The position numbers and the translations under genes are program-made. DNA of 14,358 nucleotides from an uncultured Oscillospiraceae bacterium (lineage in GTDB: Bacteria; Bacillota; Clostridia; Oscillospirales; Acutalibacteraceae): the NCBI GenBank assembly GCA_900552925.1, contig USBH01000012.1, forward strand, positions 1-14,358, in the 5' to 3' direction. This document shows positions 7,533 through 13,777 of the stretch, in pieces (positions within the stretch are counted from its first letter, which is position 1; every line of letters starts with the position of its first letter). The notes under the pieces were generated by a model. That model saw only the letters and a list, made by a program, of their open reading frames with translations. It was not told where the DNA came from and ran no database searches.

Positions 7533-7967
7533 TTATTCGATGGTAATTTTGCTGCTTGAAGTCAGCTTTTTCGGATCATGCTTCGGAACCAGAATGTTCA
7601 GAACACCATGTTCGTATTTCGCCTTGACGTCCTCCGGCTTTACATCGCCGACATAGAAACTACGGGAGCAAGCGCCTGCATAACGCTCCTGACGAAGGAT
7701 ACGACCCTTCTTGTCCTCTTCGTCCTTGTCAAGGCCCTTTTCGGCGCTGACGGTCAAATAACCGTCCTTGACATCCACGTGAATCTCGTCCTTTTCAAAG
7801 CCGGGCAGATCCACTGCGAAACGGTAACCCTTGGCGTCATCCGTCTCGCGGATATCGGTCTTCATCAGGTTTCTGCCGTGCTTACCGAACAGCGGATCAT
7901 GACCGCCGAAGAAACTGGTGCCAAAGAAATCGTCTAACATATTTTCACCGTAAATGCTGGGTAACAT
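7533..7967 (-). CDS. small heat-shock protein, Hsp20/alpha-crystallin family
   Basis: ATP-independent holdase chaperone that captures unfolding proteins and forms oligomers in the cytoplasm. The 144 residues comprise an aromatic N-terminal arm (1-36, with MLDDFFGTSFFGG), an alpha-crystallin domain (about 37-130) and a C-terminal tail. The domain opens with DIRETDDAKGYRFAVDLPGF and closes with the consensus GVLNILVPK at 121-129. The tail ends ITIE, giving the I-x-I motif (141-143) that docks onto neighbouring subunits. The ATG at 7967 has GGAGG 7 bases upstream; the TTG further up is not used. It follows the hdeD-like gene by 80 bases, probably in one transcript from 8624-8652, and is ended by the terminator at 7487-7521. 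No CIRCE or CtsR site was seen. Confidence 0.95.
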   Translation of the reverse strand: MLPSIYGENMLDDFFGTSFFGGHDPLFGKHGRNLMKTDIRETDDAKGYRFAVDLPGFEKDEIHVDVKDGYLTVSAEKGLDKDEEDKKGRILRQERYAGACSRSFYVGDVKPEDVKAKYEHGVLNILVPKHDPKKLTSSSKITIE

Positions 7968-8010
7968 AATACATTCCTCCAAATAATTTTTTCTATATTA
8001 AAGCTTTGCA

Positions 8011-8026
8011 GTGCGGTAAACCGCAC
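8011..8026. repeat. perfect short hairpin between hdeD-like gene and hsp20
   Basis: GTGCGGT-AA-ACCGCAC, a perfect 7-bp inverted repeat in the 80-base gap upstream of hsp20. No T-run follows on the minus strand, so it is more likely an mRNA processing or stability element, or a weak attenuator, than a full terminator. It does not match the operator arms found elsewhere in the cluster. Confidence 0.45.
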
Positions 8027-8047
8027 CTGAGCATTGCTTCCAACAAG

Positions 8048-8575
8048 TTATTTTGTTCTCGGAATACAGGCATAGATAATCGAACTGACGCCTTCCAGCA
8101 GGAACACAAGTCCCACCGTCATACCGACAGCTGTTATGCTGACCCACGGATCCATCATGCAGATGAATCCGGCAATCATCAGAATAATACCGACAGCTAA
8201 AACCCATCCCCACTTGCGAACGCCGAGCGCCTTTAAATCAAACGCACTGACGAACCGTGAAATGCCGGAGAACAAGAGCCAAAGCGTAAACAAAAACGGC
8301 AATGACAACATGGTAAACCACGCATTGAATAGCAGGAACAGTGACAAAATTACTGTCAGCACACCGTCCAGCAACAACCAGCCGGAGCCCATCAGCAGCC
8401 TGCTCGTTGCGGCAAACACAACGATCTCCATAATGCCCGAAGCCAACATAAAAATGCCGACCATCAAGCCTGCCGTTTCTGCTGCAATGTCCTGATTGCA
8501 CAGGCAGTAGATACCAATCGCAATCAAAAGCACACCGGAAATGATATTCAAAACACGCATCGCTTTAGAAGTCAT
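8048..8575 (-). CDS. HdeD-like DUF308 membrane protein
   Basis: A 175-residue integral membrane protein of the HdeD/DUF308 family. Six hydrophobic segments (about 8-26, 33-56, 66-88, 90-110, 124-142, 148-168) form three DUF308 pairs. In enterobacteria HdeD is linked to acid resistance, and HdeD homologues recur in transmissible heat-resistance loci; the molecular activity is unknown. The ATG at 8575 is chosen because AAGGCGG lies about 10 bases upstream; an in-frame GTG at 8587 lacks a well-placed site. It is the first gene of the unit with hsp20 and diverges from the pucR gene across a shared control region. Confidence 0.85.
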   Translation of the reverse strand: MTSKAMRVLNIISGVLLIAIGIYCLCNQDIAAETAGLMVGIFMLASGIMEIVVFAATSRLLMGSGWLLLDGVLTVILSLFLLFNAWFTMLSLPFLFTLWLLFSGISRFVSAFDLKALGVRKWGWVLAVGIILMIAGFICMMDPWVSITAVGMTVGLVFLLEGVSSIIYACIPRTK

Positions 8576-8623
8576 AAGCTTCTGCACCGCCTTTTCATTG
8601 ACCTTTCTTTGTTTTCTATATAT

Positions 8624-8652
8624 AGTTTAATCTTTTGCTCTTGAAACGACAA
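8624..8652 (-). promoter_or_regulatory. promoter of the hdeD-hsp20 unit
   Basis: On the minus strand TTGTCG (8647-8652) and TAAACT (8624-8629) are 17 bases apart, followed by ATATATAG. The -10 box and spacing match the UVR-clpC promoter. The -35 box overlaps the -35 box of the divergent pucR promoter (8641-8646) at its edge. The operator lies 30 bases upstream, a position suited to activation. Confidence 0.72.
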
Positions 8653-8669
8653 TGGTACAGCAGTATAAT
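8641..8669 (+). promoter_or_regulatory. promoter of pucR-like gene
   Basis: TTGAAA (8641-8646) and a perfect TATAAT (8664-8669) stand 17 bases apart on the plus strand. Transcription should start near 8676, placing the operator at 8683-8701 just inside the transcript, a position suited to repression by a bound protein. Confidence 0.82.
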
Positions 8670-8682
8670 AAAGCAAAAAGCA

Positions 8683-8701
8683 CTTGTGCTTTTTGCACAA
8701 G
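8683..8701. promoter_or_regulatory. operator, first copy (CTTGTGC-N5-GCACAAG)
   Basis: Perfect 7-bp inverted repeat CTTGTGC / GCACAAG with spacer TTTTT. A second symmetry overlaps it: AAAAAGCAC (8676-8684) with GTGCTTTTT (8686-8694). It stands downstream of the pucR start of transcription and 30 bases upstream of the divergent hdeD-hsp20 -35 box. It is a probable autoregulatory site of the PucR-family protein (inference). Confidence 0.78.
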
Positions 8702-8718
8702 TAGAAGGAGGGATAGAT

Positions 8719-9960
8719 ATGGGGCAAGCAAATTGGAAGAGCGGAAGTGCCGACGCACTTTTGGCAGAATTTTTCGCACAGGACGATTTAAAGGCGTTGG
8801 CTGCCGACGCCGGTGCGCTGCTGGAATGTCCTCTGATTGTACTGGACGATACCTTTCATGTTATGGCACATCACCGGCCGCTCGGCTTTACCGATCCGCT
8901 TTTTCAGGATACCGTCAGACAGGGGGAGATTACCTATGAGGCCGGTGCGGTTATCAGTCAAAGTGAAGCGCTGTCTGCCGGGAGGCAAGACTATATAAAG
9001 CTGGACGGCAGCGATTACCGTCGCCGCTTCGCACCGCTCATCAGCTCCGGCGTGCAGCTGGGCTATCTTATTTGCGTGGATACGGACGGACATCTGCAAA
9101 GCATTCCGCCGGAAACCTGGAATACGGTAGAACAGGTTTTGGCAAAGCAGGTCTTTATCGAAGCCAGCAGGCAGGACAAGCCCTTTGAAACGGCAGAAGA
9201 TATCCTGATGCACCTTTTAGACGGAGGATTTTCCTCGGCACCTTATTTTCGTCTGCAGGCCTCCGGTACTTATCTTGCGGATTTTCATCCCACAGGTTTT
9301 GCACTGATCGATCTGACCGCCTATCACAACGAATATCTCGGTAAACGGCATCTGAAAGATGAACTCGGCGTAAGATTCCCCCAGGCACATTCTTTTTTAT
9401 ATCGGGGTGATGTGTTTTTATTCTTACACGGAAAAACAGATTCCAATGATTTTTCTGTGTTGGCGGAGGAATTCCAATTAAGAGTGGTGATATCGGACGG
9501 GATTGACGACCTGTTTGAATTGCCCGCCCTCTATCGCACAGCGCGCGAAGCGCTGGAGCTGATGATGGATCGCCGCTTTCACGGCGGAAATGTCTGCACG
9601 GTGGCGCAACTCCGCACGCCGCTTCTGCTGAAAGAATTGGAGGGGCGAAGCGACCTGATCGCAAAAGAAATCCGGGAGCTTGCCGCACACGATAAAAAAA
9701 AGGACACGCAGTATTGCGAAACGCTTTATCATTATCTGACCTGCTGCCGATCTCTGAAGAAGACCTGCGATGCCCTTTTTACCCATCGAAATACGGTGCT
9801 TTACCGTATCCGCAGAATAGAGGACGATTTTGCCATTCCTTTGGATGAGCCCGCCGCACACGCCGATTTGCTGGTCGGCGTTTCGCTGCTGCTGTTTAAA
9901 GAGAAGGGACCGGATTTCTTTCTGCATACCGTAACCAAGAACGAGAGAGAGGAACAATGA
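8719..9960 (+). CDS. PucR-family transcriptional regulator
   Basis: A 413-residue DNA-binding regulator of the PucR/CdaR type. The C-terminal helix-turn-helix (about 333-393) has the family signature LFTHRNTVLYRIRRIE (353-368), in which the recognition helix follows HRNT. The N-terminal half (about 15-145) looks like a PAS/GAF-type sensor with short alternating strands (CPLIVLDDTFHVMA, GVQLGYLICVD). A central region links the two, as in CdaR-like proteins. The ATG at 8719 is chosen because AAGGAGGG lies 6 bases upstream; the frame is open to 8635 but that stretch holds the promoter and operator. It overlaps the DUF1003 gene by four bases. It is the only regulator in the cluster and the obvious candidate to bind the two operators. 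Ligand unknown. Confidence 0.9.
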   Translation: MGQANWKSGSADALLAEFFAQDDLKALAADAGALLECPLIVLDDTFHVMAHHRPLGFTDPLFQDTVRQGEITYEAGAVISQSEALSAGRQDYIKLDGSDYRRRFAPLISSGVQLGYLICVDTDGHLQSIPPETWNTVEQVLAKQVFIEASRQDKPFETAEDILMHLLDGGFSSAPYFRLQASGTYLADFHPTGFALIDLTAYHNEYLGKRHLKDELGVRFPQAHSFLYRGDVFLFLHGKTDSNDFSVLAEEFQLRVVISDGIDDLFELPALYRTAREALELMMDRRFHGGNVCTVAQLRTPLLLKELEGRSDLIAKEIRELAAHDKKKDTQYCETLYHYLTCCRSLKKTCDALFTHRNTVLYRIRRIEDDFAIPLDEPAAHADLLVGVSLLLFKEKGPDFFLHTVTKNEREEQ

Positions 9961-10496
9961 TTATGAAAGAAAACAGAAAACTGTTAAGAGAAGTACTAAA
10001 CGATATCCGCCATGATATGACCGATGAGGAAGTGCTGAATTTGTTGGCAGACAGCAAAATTTCGGTCAAGCCGGAAAGCAAAAAAGAAAAGTATACATTA
10101 GGACAGCGCGCCGCCGATACTATTGCGAAATTTGCCGGCAGCTGGGCGTTCATCTTTTCCTTTACAGGAGTGCTTGTTCTTTGGATGGTCGTTAATGTCC
10201 TTTTGGCAACCAAGGCGTTTGATCCGTATCCTTTCATTTTGCTGAATCTGGTTCTTTCCTGTGTGGCGGCAGTTCAGGCGCCCCTTATTATGATGAGCCA
10301 GAACCGGCAGGAGGAAAAGGATCGCCAAAGATCCGAAAACGATTACAAAGTCAACCTGAAAACTGAAATTATGATCGAGGATCTGTACGACAAGGTAAAC
10401 GCGATCCTCGCCAAGCAGTCGGCACTGGAAAAGCAATTACGGGCGGAAAGCAAAAAGAGTGAGGAAAAGGATAGTTGTACTGATGAAAAAGATTAA
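9957..10496 (+). CDS. DUF1003 membrane protein
   Basis: A 179-residue protein of the DUF1003 family, of unknown activity. Two membrane helices (about residues 62-84 and 91-113) are joined by a short loop. A charged cytoplasmic N-terminal region precedes them. A helical C-terminal region (about 118-179) follows, with the family-typical MMSQNRQEEKDRQRSENDY. Its start overlaps the pucR stop (ATGA), a sign of translational coupling; the second ATG at 9963 is an equally possible start, with GAGAGG 10 bases upstream. It is therefore made together with the regulator, and may stabilise or sense membrane state in the same stress response (inference). Confidence 0.85.
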   Translation: MIMKENRKLLREVLNDIRHDMTDEEVLNLLADSKISVKPESKKEKYTLGQRAADTIAKFAGSWAFIFSFTGVLVLWMVVNVLLATKAFDPYPFILLNLVLSCVAAVQAPLIMMSQNRQEEKDRQRSENDYKVNLKTEIMIEDLYDKVNAILAKQSALEKQLRAESKKSEEKDSCTDEKD

Positions 10497-10549
10497 GTAA
10501 GAAATTGGGTGCGATTTGTTTTCACCTGTTCCGGCAAGTGTTGCATTGC

Positions 10550-10624
10550 TTGTTTTCGACGGCACGACTGTTATACTAAAAACGGTATTCCAATCAAACT
10601 ATCCACCTCGATATGTGGATAGTT
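10550..10624 (+). other. promoter-like boxes and hairpin after the DUF1003 gene
   Basis: The gap from 10497 to 10728 holds no gene. It contains TTGTTT (10550-10555) and TATACT (10572-10577) 16 bases apart. A 10-bp stem AACTATCCAC / GTGGATAGTT follows (10597-10606 and 10615-10624, 8-base loop). Further on comes the terminator at 10671-10707. A short structured RNA of about 125 bases would fit; so would the end of the neighbouring transposon remnant. Confidence 0.35.
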
Positions 10625-10670
10625 AGAGGTCAAAAAAGCGTGATTTTAAGCCGTTTTTCGAGCATAAACT

Positions 10671-10707
10671 TTGAGGGGCAAGGTGTTCTACCTTGCCCCT
10701 CAATTTT
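10671..10707. terminator. strong, probably bidirectional terminator
   Basis: A perfect 13-bp stem (TTGAGGGGCAAGG 10671-10683 with its complement 10691-10703, 7-base loop) is followed by TTTT on the plus strand. On the minus strand it lies 25 bases after the stop of the small tnpV-linked gene and would also end that transcript. Confidence 0.85.
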
Positions 10708-10728
10708 GCGTCTGAAAGAGTTACAGGC

Positions 10729-10872
10729 TCATTTTTGCAACTTTATCATTACCTCGTCCATAAGGTCTGTATCTCTGCCCTGTGCAATCAGATTATGACG
10801 GTAGGCAAGCAGAGTGTTGAAAACATACCGTCTTTCTGCTGCCGTCAAATAAAGGTGGTATTTCTTCTTCAT
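10729..10872 (-). CDS. small TnpV-associated protein, unknown function
   Basis: A 47-residue protein beginning MKKKYHLYLTAAERRYVFNT and ending EVMIKLQK. Similar small proteins lie directly after tnpV in Tn4451-like and other clostridial elements; their function is unknown to me. The ATG at 10872 overlaps the end of the broken tnpV frame by four bases (ATGA), which fits the usual gene pair and supports this start. It has no membrane segment or known motif and looks intact. Because tnpV in front of it is frameshifted, translation may be poor if it relies on coupling. Confidence 0.6.
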   Translation of the reverse strand: MKKKYHLYLTAAERRYVFNTLLAYRHNLIAQGRDTDLMDEVMIKLQK

Positions 10873-11247
10873 ACGAAGATCACCCCGGCGTTGACGGTTT
10901 CTATAACTGCCGACCGCAGGGCATTCATTCTCTGCACCCGCTCCATTTGATTGTCGGCTTTCAGCGTTTCGGTAATGCACCCACGCTCTGCCCGCTGCTT
11001 CATAAGCTGCTCAAACAGCTCCTGCGCCTGTTCCTCAACATCGGCAGATAGGATTGCAGCTTACCGATTGTTAAAAAGCTGGTATAAAGCGCCTTTTTAT
11101 GCTCACGGATATACCGCGAACGCCGCTGCCCCATATGACGATAGACTGTTCTTCTTTTTCGGATGGTAATTCCAAGCAGGGAATGTAATAATCGCCTCGC
11201 AGCTCATACCAAAGACTGTTTTGTTCGTTATAGATATACTGTTCCAT
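10869..11247 (-). pseudogene. tnpV: transposon-encoded protein TnpV, broken by two frameshifts
   Basis: TnpV is a small protein of unknown role encoded in Tn4451-like mobilisable transposons. The reading begins MEQYIYNEQNSLWYELRGDYY with GGAGG upstream and follows the family up to IVIWG. There one base appears lost in a run of G, and the next frame continues QRRSRYIREHKKALYTSF. At SYL a second single-base loss shifts the frame again, and the final part (VEEQAQELFEQLMKQRAERG and onward to VNAGVIFV) ends at a TGA overlapping the next gene. All three frames join into one protein of about 125 residues, the usual length. Two independent shifts argue for decay rather than one sequencing error. Confidence 0.75.
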
Positions 11248-11264
11248 TGTGTAATCCTCCAAAA

Positions 11265-11464
11265 TCATATATTCGCACATACATCACAGTGTCCCGATTG
11301 CCACACCTTGTTATATCGTGTTATCAATTTTTCTTCCCTTGCTTTTGCCCTTATAACTTCTCGGAGCAAGGGTAAAACGGTGTGAAATCGTATAAAGGGA
11401 TAAGGCGAGCAGAGTGCGAAAAATCCTTTATTTTCAACGGTTTCGGAGGTCTTTATTAAATCCC
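11265..11464 (-). other. possible mobile-element remnant upstream of tnpV
   Basis: AT-rich stretch between tnpV and the right chromosome junction. One minus-strand frame reads NKGFFALCSPYPFIRFHTVL and continues to a tail KVWQSGHCDVCANI with a stop at 11265. It has no convincing start or ribosome binding site. It may be the end of a lost gene of the element or the leader of tnpV; I do not recognise it. Confidence 0.3.
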
Positions 11465-11507
11465 TATGTGGTGGTATAACCACCTACATAATTTGAGGTT
11501 TCAAATT
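11465..11507. repeat. two adjacent inverted repeats at the right chromosome/insert junction
   Basis: TATGTGGTGGT (11465-11475) pairs with ACCACCTACATA (11479-11490) with one bulged base and a 3-base loop. Immediately next, AATTTGA (11490-11496) pairs with TCAAATT (11501-11507). They lie where the AT-rich remnant gives way to the GC-rich flank, 31 bases before the amidohydrolase start. They could be an element end or recombination site, or control elements of the flanking gene. Confidence 0.4.
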
Positions 11508-11537
11508 TATATTCATTTTTGGGGAGGAGTGAAAACC

Positions 11538-11846
11538 ATGCAACCTTATGAAGAGCTCTACAAGTTTGTGGAGCAGCTCACCATCATCGACACGCATGAA
11601 CACCTGCCGCTGCGGGAGGATCTGCGCGACAGGGACGCGGACGTTCTGAAGGAGTATCTGTCGCACTACATCTCCAGCGACCTGATTTCCGCCGGGCTTT
11701 CGCAGGCCGATTATCAGCGCGTGACGGACACCGCCCTGCCCCTCCTCGAGCGGTGGGAAATCCTCGAGCCGTACTGGGCGTGCGTGCAGTTCACCGGCTA
11801 TGCGCGCGCACTGAAGATCGCCGTGCAGGACCTGTACGGCATCTGA
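11538..11846 (+). pseudogene. amidohydrolase, N-terminal fragment
   Basis: The first 102 residues of a metal-dependent amidohydrolase (amidohydrolase-2/uronate-isomerase-like). They include the first-strand metal motif DTHEHL (HxH) at about residue 19-24, and end QDLYGI and a stop. Family members are about 350-400 residues, so three quarters of the barrel and the remaining ligands are absent. Past the stop, another frame reads TLQNVSA, which could be the true continuation after a small indel, but then the sequence runs into the terminator at 11889. GGAGG lies 10 bases before the ATG. The gene stands at the right edge of the insert and is almost surely inactive. Confidence 0.65.
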
Positions 11847-11888
11847 CGCTGCAGAATGTTTCGGCCTCAGGGCCGCAGAATAAGCAAG

Positions 11889-11932
11889 AAAGAGGACGGA
11901 CGATCCGCAGATCGTCCGCCCTCTTTCGTTTT
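11889..11932. terminator. strong terminator shared by converging genes
   Basis: AAAGAGG plus CGGACGATC (11889-11905) pair with GATCGTCCG plus CCTCTTT (11910-11926), with one mismatch and a 4-base loop. TTT flanks both sides. It lies between the plus-strand amidohydrolase fragment and the stop of the minus-strand decarboxylase-like fragment (11948), so it can end both transcripts. Confidence 0.85.
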
Positions 11933-11947
11933 GCGCTTTATTTCCGA

Positions 11948-12400
11948 TCAATCGTGCGTGAGTTTTTCGGCCTGCCGGAGCAGCGCTTCGGCGTCCTCGA
12001 CGGTCGGCACGGTGGTGACCAGCAGGAGCCCCCGTGAGGACAGGTTTTCAAGAAGCACCTCCACCTGCTTCGGCTCCACCAGAATGACGAGGTTTTTGCC
12101 CGCCGCCTGTATGCGCTTCAGCTCCGGCAGATACTGCGTGCACGGCGGCTGGCCGGCTACCTGCGTCCACTGGATCGCGCGCAGCTCCGGAATCGAAAGC
12201 AGGTCGTCCAGATGGCGGATCTGCTCCGCGCCGTCCAGATGGTAGAGCGGGTACTGCAGGAAGCGGCACTGCGTCTGCGGCATCGCCTGCGCCGCCTGCC
12301 CGGGCACCTTCACGCTGATGCAGCAGCGATCCAGAATGTCCCGGTCCCAAAATGCGGTCAATCTCTTTTTTGCCATGTCCCAATCCCGTTTGTAGCGCAT
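11948..12400 (-). pseudogene. uroporphyrinogen-decarboxylase-like protein, internally deleted
   Basis: A 150-residue frame holding both ends, but not the middle, of a UroD-like protein of the kind found in corrinoid methyltransferase clusters. The start MRYKRDWDMAKKRLTAFWDR is a normal N-terminus. After about residue 35 the sequence jumps to a C-terminal part: YPLYHLDGAEQIRHLDDLLSIPE, IQWTQVAGQPP, then a final RGLLLVTTVPTVEDAEALL. Relatives are about 340-380 residues, so some 200 residues are missing while the frame is kept. The ATG at 12400 has AGGAGG upstream and follows the intact UroD-like gene by 59 bases, in one operon. It may be a decayed gene or an assembly collapse. Confidence 0.7.
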
Positions 12401-12459
12401 GGCCTTCCTCCTCCCTCTTCCTGCGCGCCGTGCGCAGGGCATCCGTCGTTTTGCGGAAG

Positions 12460-13701
12460 CTATCGCTGCGCTTCCTCCATGGCGACGCGGTTCCAAACGA
12501 CAAGGTTTTCCAGATTGTACCCCGCCGTGCTGATGTCCTTGAGCAGGATCTCGCAGGGCGTTCCGTTCGCCCGGCATGCGTCGATGATGTTGCGGATCTC
12601 TTCGCGGATCAGCGCGGGGTTTTCGGCCGCATACGGCAGGTTGGCCGGGTTTGGCTTCGCCGAAATCACGTAGTCCCCGCCGACCGCCTCCGCCGCGCGG
12701 CGGATGTCCGCCCACGGCGTGATGGAGATCTTGCGCAGATTCGGGATCTTCTTCACGATGTCGATCTTCCGGTCGAGCGGCTCGCAGCAGCCGTAGTAAA
12801 CCAGGCCGAAGGGCGCGAGCGCTTTGGCGGCATACTCGATTTCAAACTCGTCGTGCATGGCCGGCGATACCGTGGCCAGAATCTGCGCCAAGCCGCGGCC
12901 CCACACGTTTTTCGCCTTGACGTGCTGGTAATCGACCGGCTCCCGCAGCAGATCCCGCGAAGCCGCGCTGGAGCAGTGGCAGTACGCGCTGTCCGCATCC
13001 AGCAGATTCAGCGCCTCATACTGCCGGACCGTATCGATAAAGATATCCGTCAGCTTGCCGACGAGCGCGTGCATCATCTCCGGCTCGTCCACGAGCGCGT
13101 AGAGCAGATTGTCGACGCGCATCATCATCGCAATGATGTCCCACGCCTTGTGGCCGAGCCCGTAGCCCGACGCTTCGCCGACGAGCTTTACGGGTAAAAT
13201 GTCCCCGATCGCCGCGCCGATCTTTTCATACAGGCTGCGGGAGGCCTCCGCGTCATACGTGATCACCGGGTTGTGCAGCTTTTCGACGTCCTCGATGGAG
13301 TCGAACTGGTTCTCGTACCGGTGGGAAACGATGTTGTTGGCGGCGTCCGTGGCGCGGATCTCCTCGTGCACCTCGACGCCGATGCCGGTCGTGTGGATCA
13401 CCTTCTCCACGGGAAAATACGGCTTCACGAGCATATCGCCCGGGAAATATCTGTGCCGGAAAACCGTCTTGCGCAGGAGCTCCTCCGCCCGGCGGAAATC
13501 CGGGTCTTCGCACCGCAGTGTCAGAAAACCGTCCGCGTTCAGCTCATGCCACGGCAGCTCGTCGATGAGCACAACGGGCCTTTCCGGATGCAGGTCGTTG
13601 AGGTCGGCGTGCAGTCCCCACACATGTTTGACCTCCATCTCCGCCGCGATCTGCGCGTATTCGTTGGCGAGTTCGCGCAAGATCGAAACATCCTGATTCA
13701 T
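12460..13701 (-). CDS. uroporphyrinogen-decarboxylase-like protein (probable corrinoid methyltransferase component)
   Basis: A 413-residue protein of the UroD/MtaA superfamily. In anaerobes, such proteins next to RACo usually move methyl groups between a substrate, a corrinoid protein and tetrahydrofolate or coenzyme M, rather than make haem. Visible features are an N-terminal helical region, a barrel with FGLVYYGCCEPLDRKIDIVKK (a Cys pair at a place used for zinc in related methyltransferases), and late strands ISITPWADIRRAAE and DYVISAKPNPANL. The ATG at 13701 is preferred because AAGGGG lies 8 bases upstream; the frame opens 8 codons earlier without a better site. It lies 76 bases after the RACo-like gene. 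The substrate cannot be read from the sequence. Confidence 0.8.
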   Translation of the reverse strand: MNQDVSILRELANEYAQIAAEMEVKHVWGLHADLNDLHPERPVVLIDELPWHELNADGFLTLRCEDPDFRRAEELLRKTVFRHRYFPGDMLVKPYFPVEKVIHTTGIGVEVHEEIRATDAANNIVSHRYENQFDSIEDVEKLHNPVITYDAEASRSLYEKIGAAIGDILPVKLVGEASGYGLGHKAWDIIAMMMRVDNLLYALVDEPEMMHALVGKLTDIFIDTVRQYEALNLLDADSAYCHCSSAASRDLLREPVDYQHVKAKNVWGRGLAQILATVSPAMHDEFEIEYAAKALAPFGLVYYGCCEPLDRKIDIVKKIPNLRKISITPWADIRRAAEAVGGDYVISAKPNPANLPYAAENPALIREEIRNIIDACRANGTPCEILLKDISTAGYNLENLVVWNRVAMEEAQR

Positions 13702-13777
13702 GTCGCATCCCCTTTCTGAATTCATACAACTCCGCCACCCGGCCGGACGGCTTTTCCAAAAGAGCGGGCCGTGCCGC

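Noticed and set aside
7968..8047. RNA thermometer (ROSE or fourU type) in front of hsp20
   Set aside because: The only hairpin is far from the ribosome binding site, and no sequence complementary to GGAGG lies nearby.
6466..8718. CIRCE or CtsR operators, expected for hsp20 and clpC genes in Firmicutes
   Set aside because: No TTAGCACTC/GAGTGCTAA pair and no repeated GGTCAAA heptads were found in the three promoter regions; the CTTGTGC repeat takes their place.
2450..11490. Direct repeats (target-site duplication) bracketing the insert
   Set aside because: Comparing 2440-2520 with 11440-11540 by eye gave no convincing matching repeat; the exact ends remain undefined.
12352..13197. 281-codon plus-strand frame opposite the UroD-like genes
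   Set aside because: Typical GC-rich antisense shadow, crossing two real genes and the gap between them.
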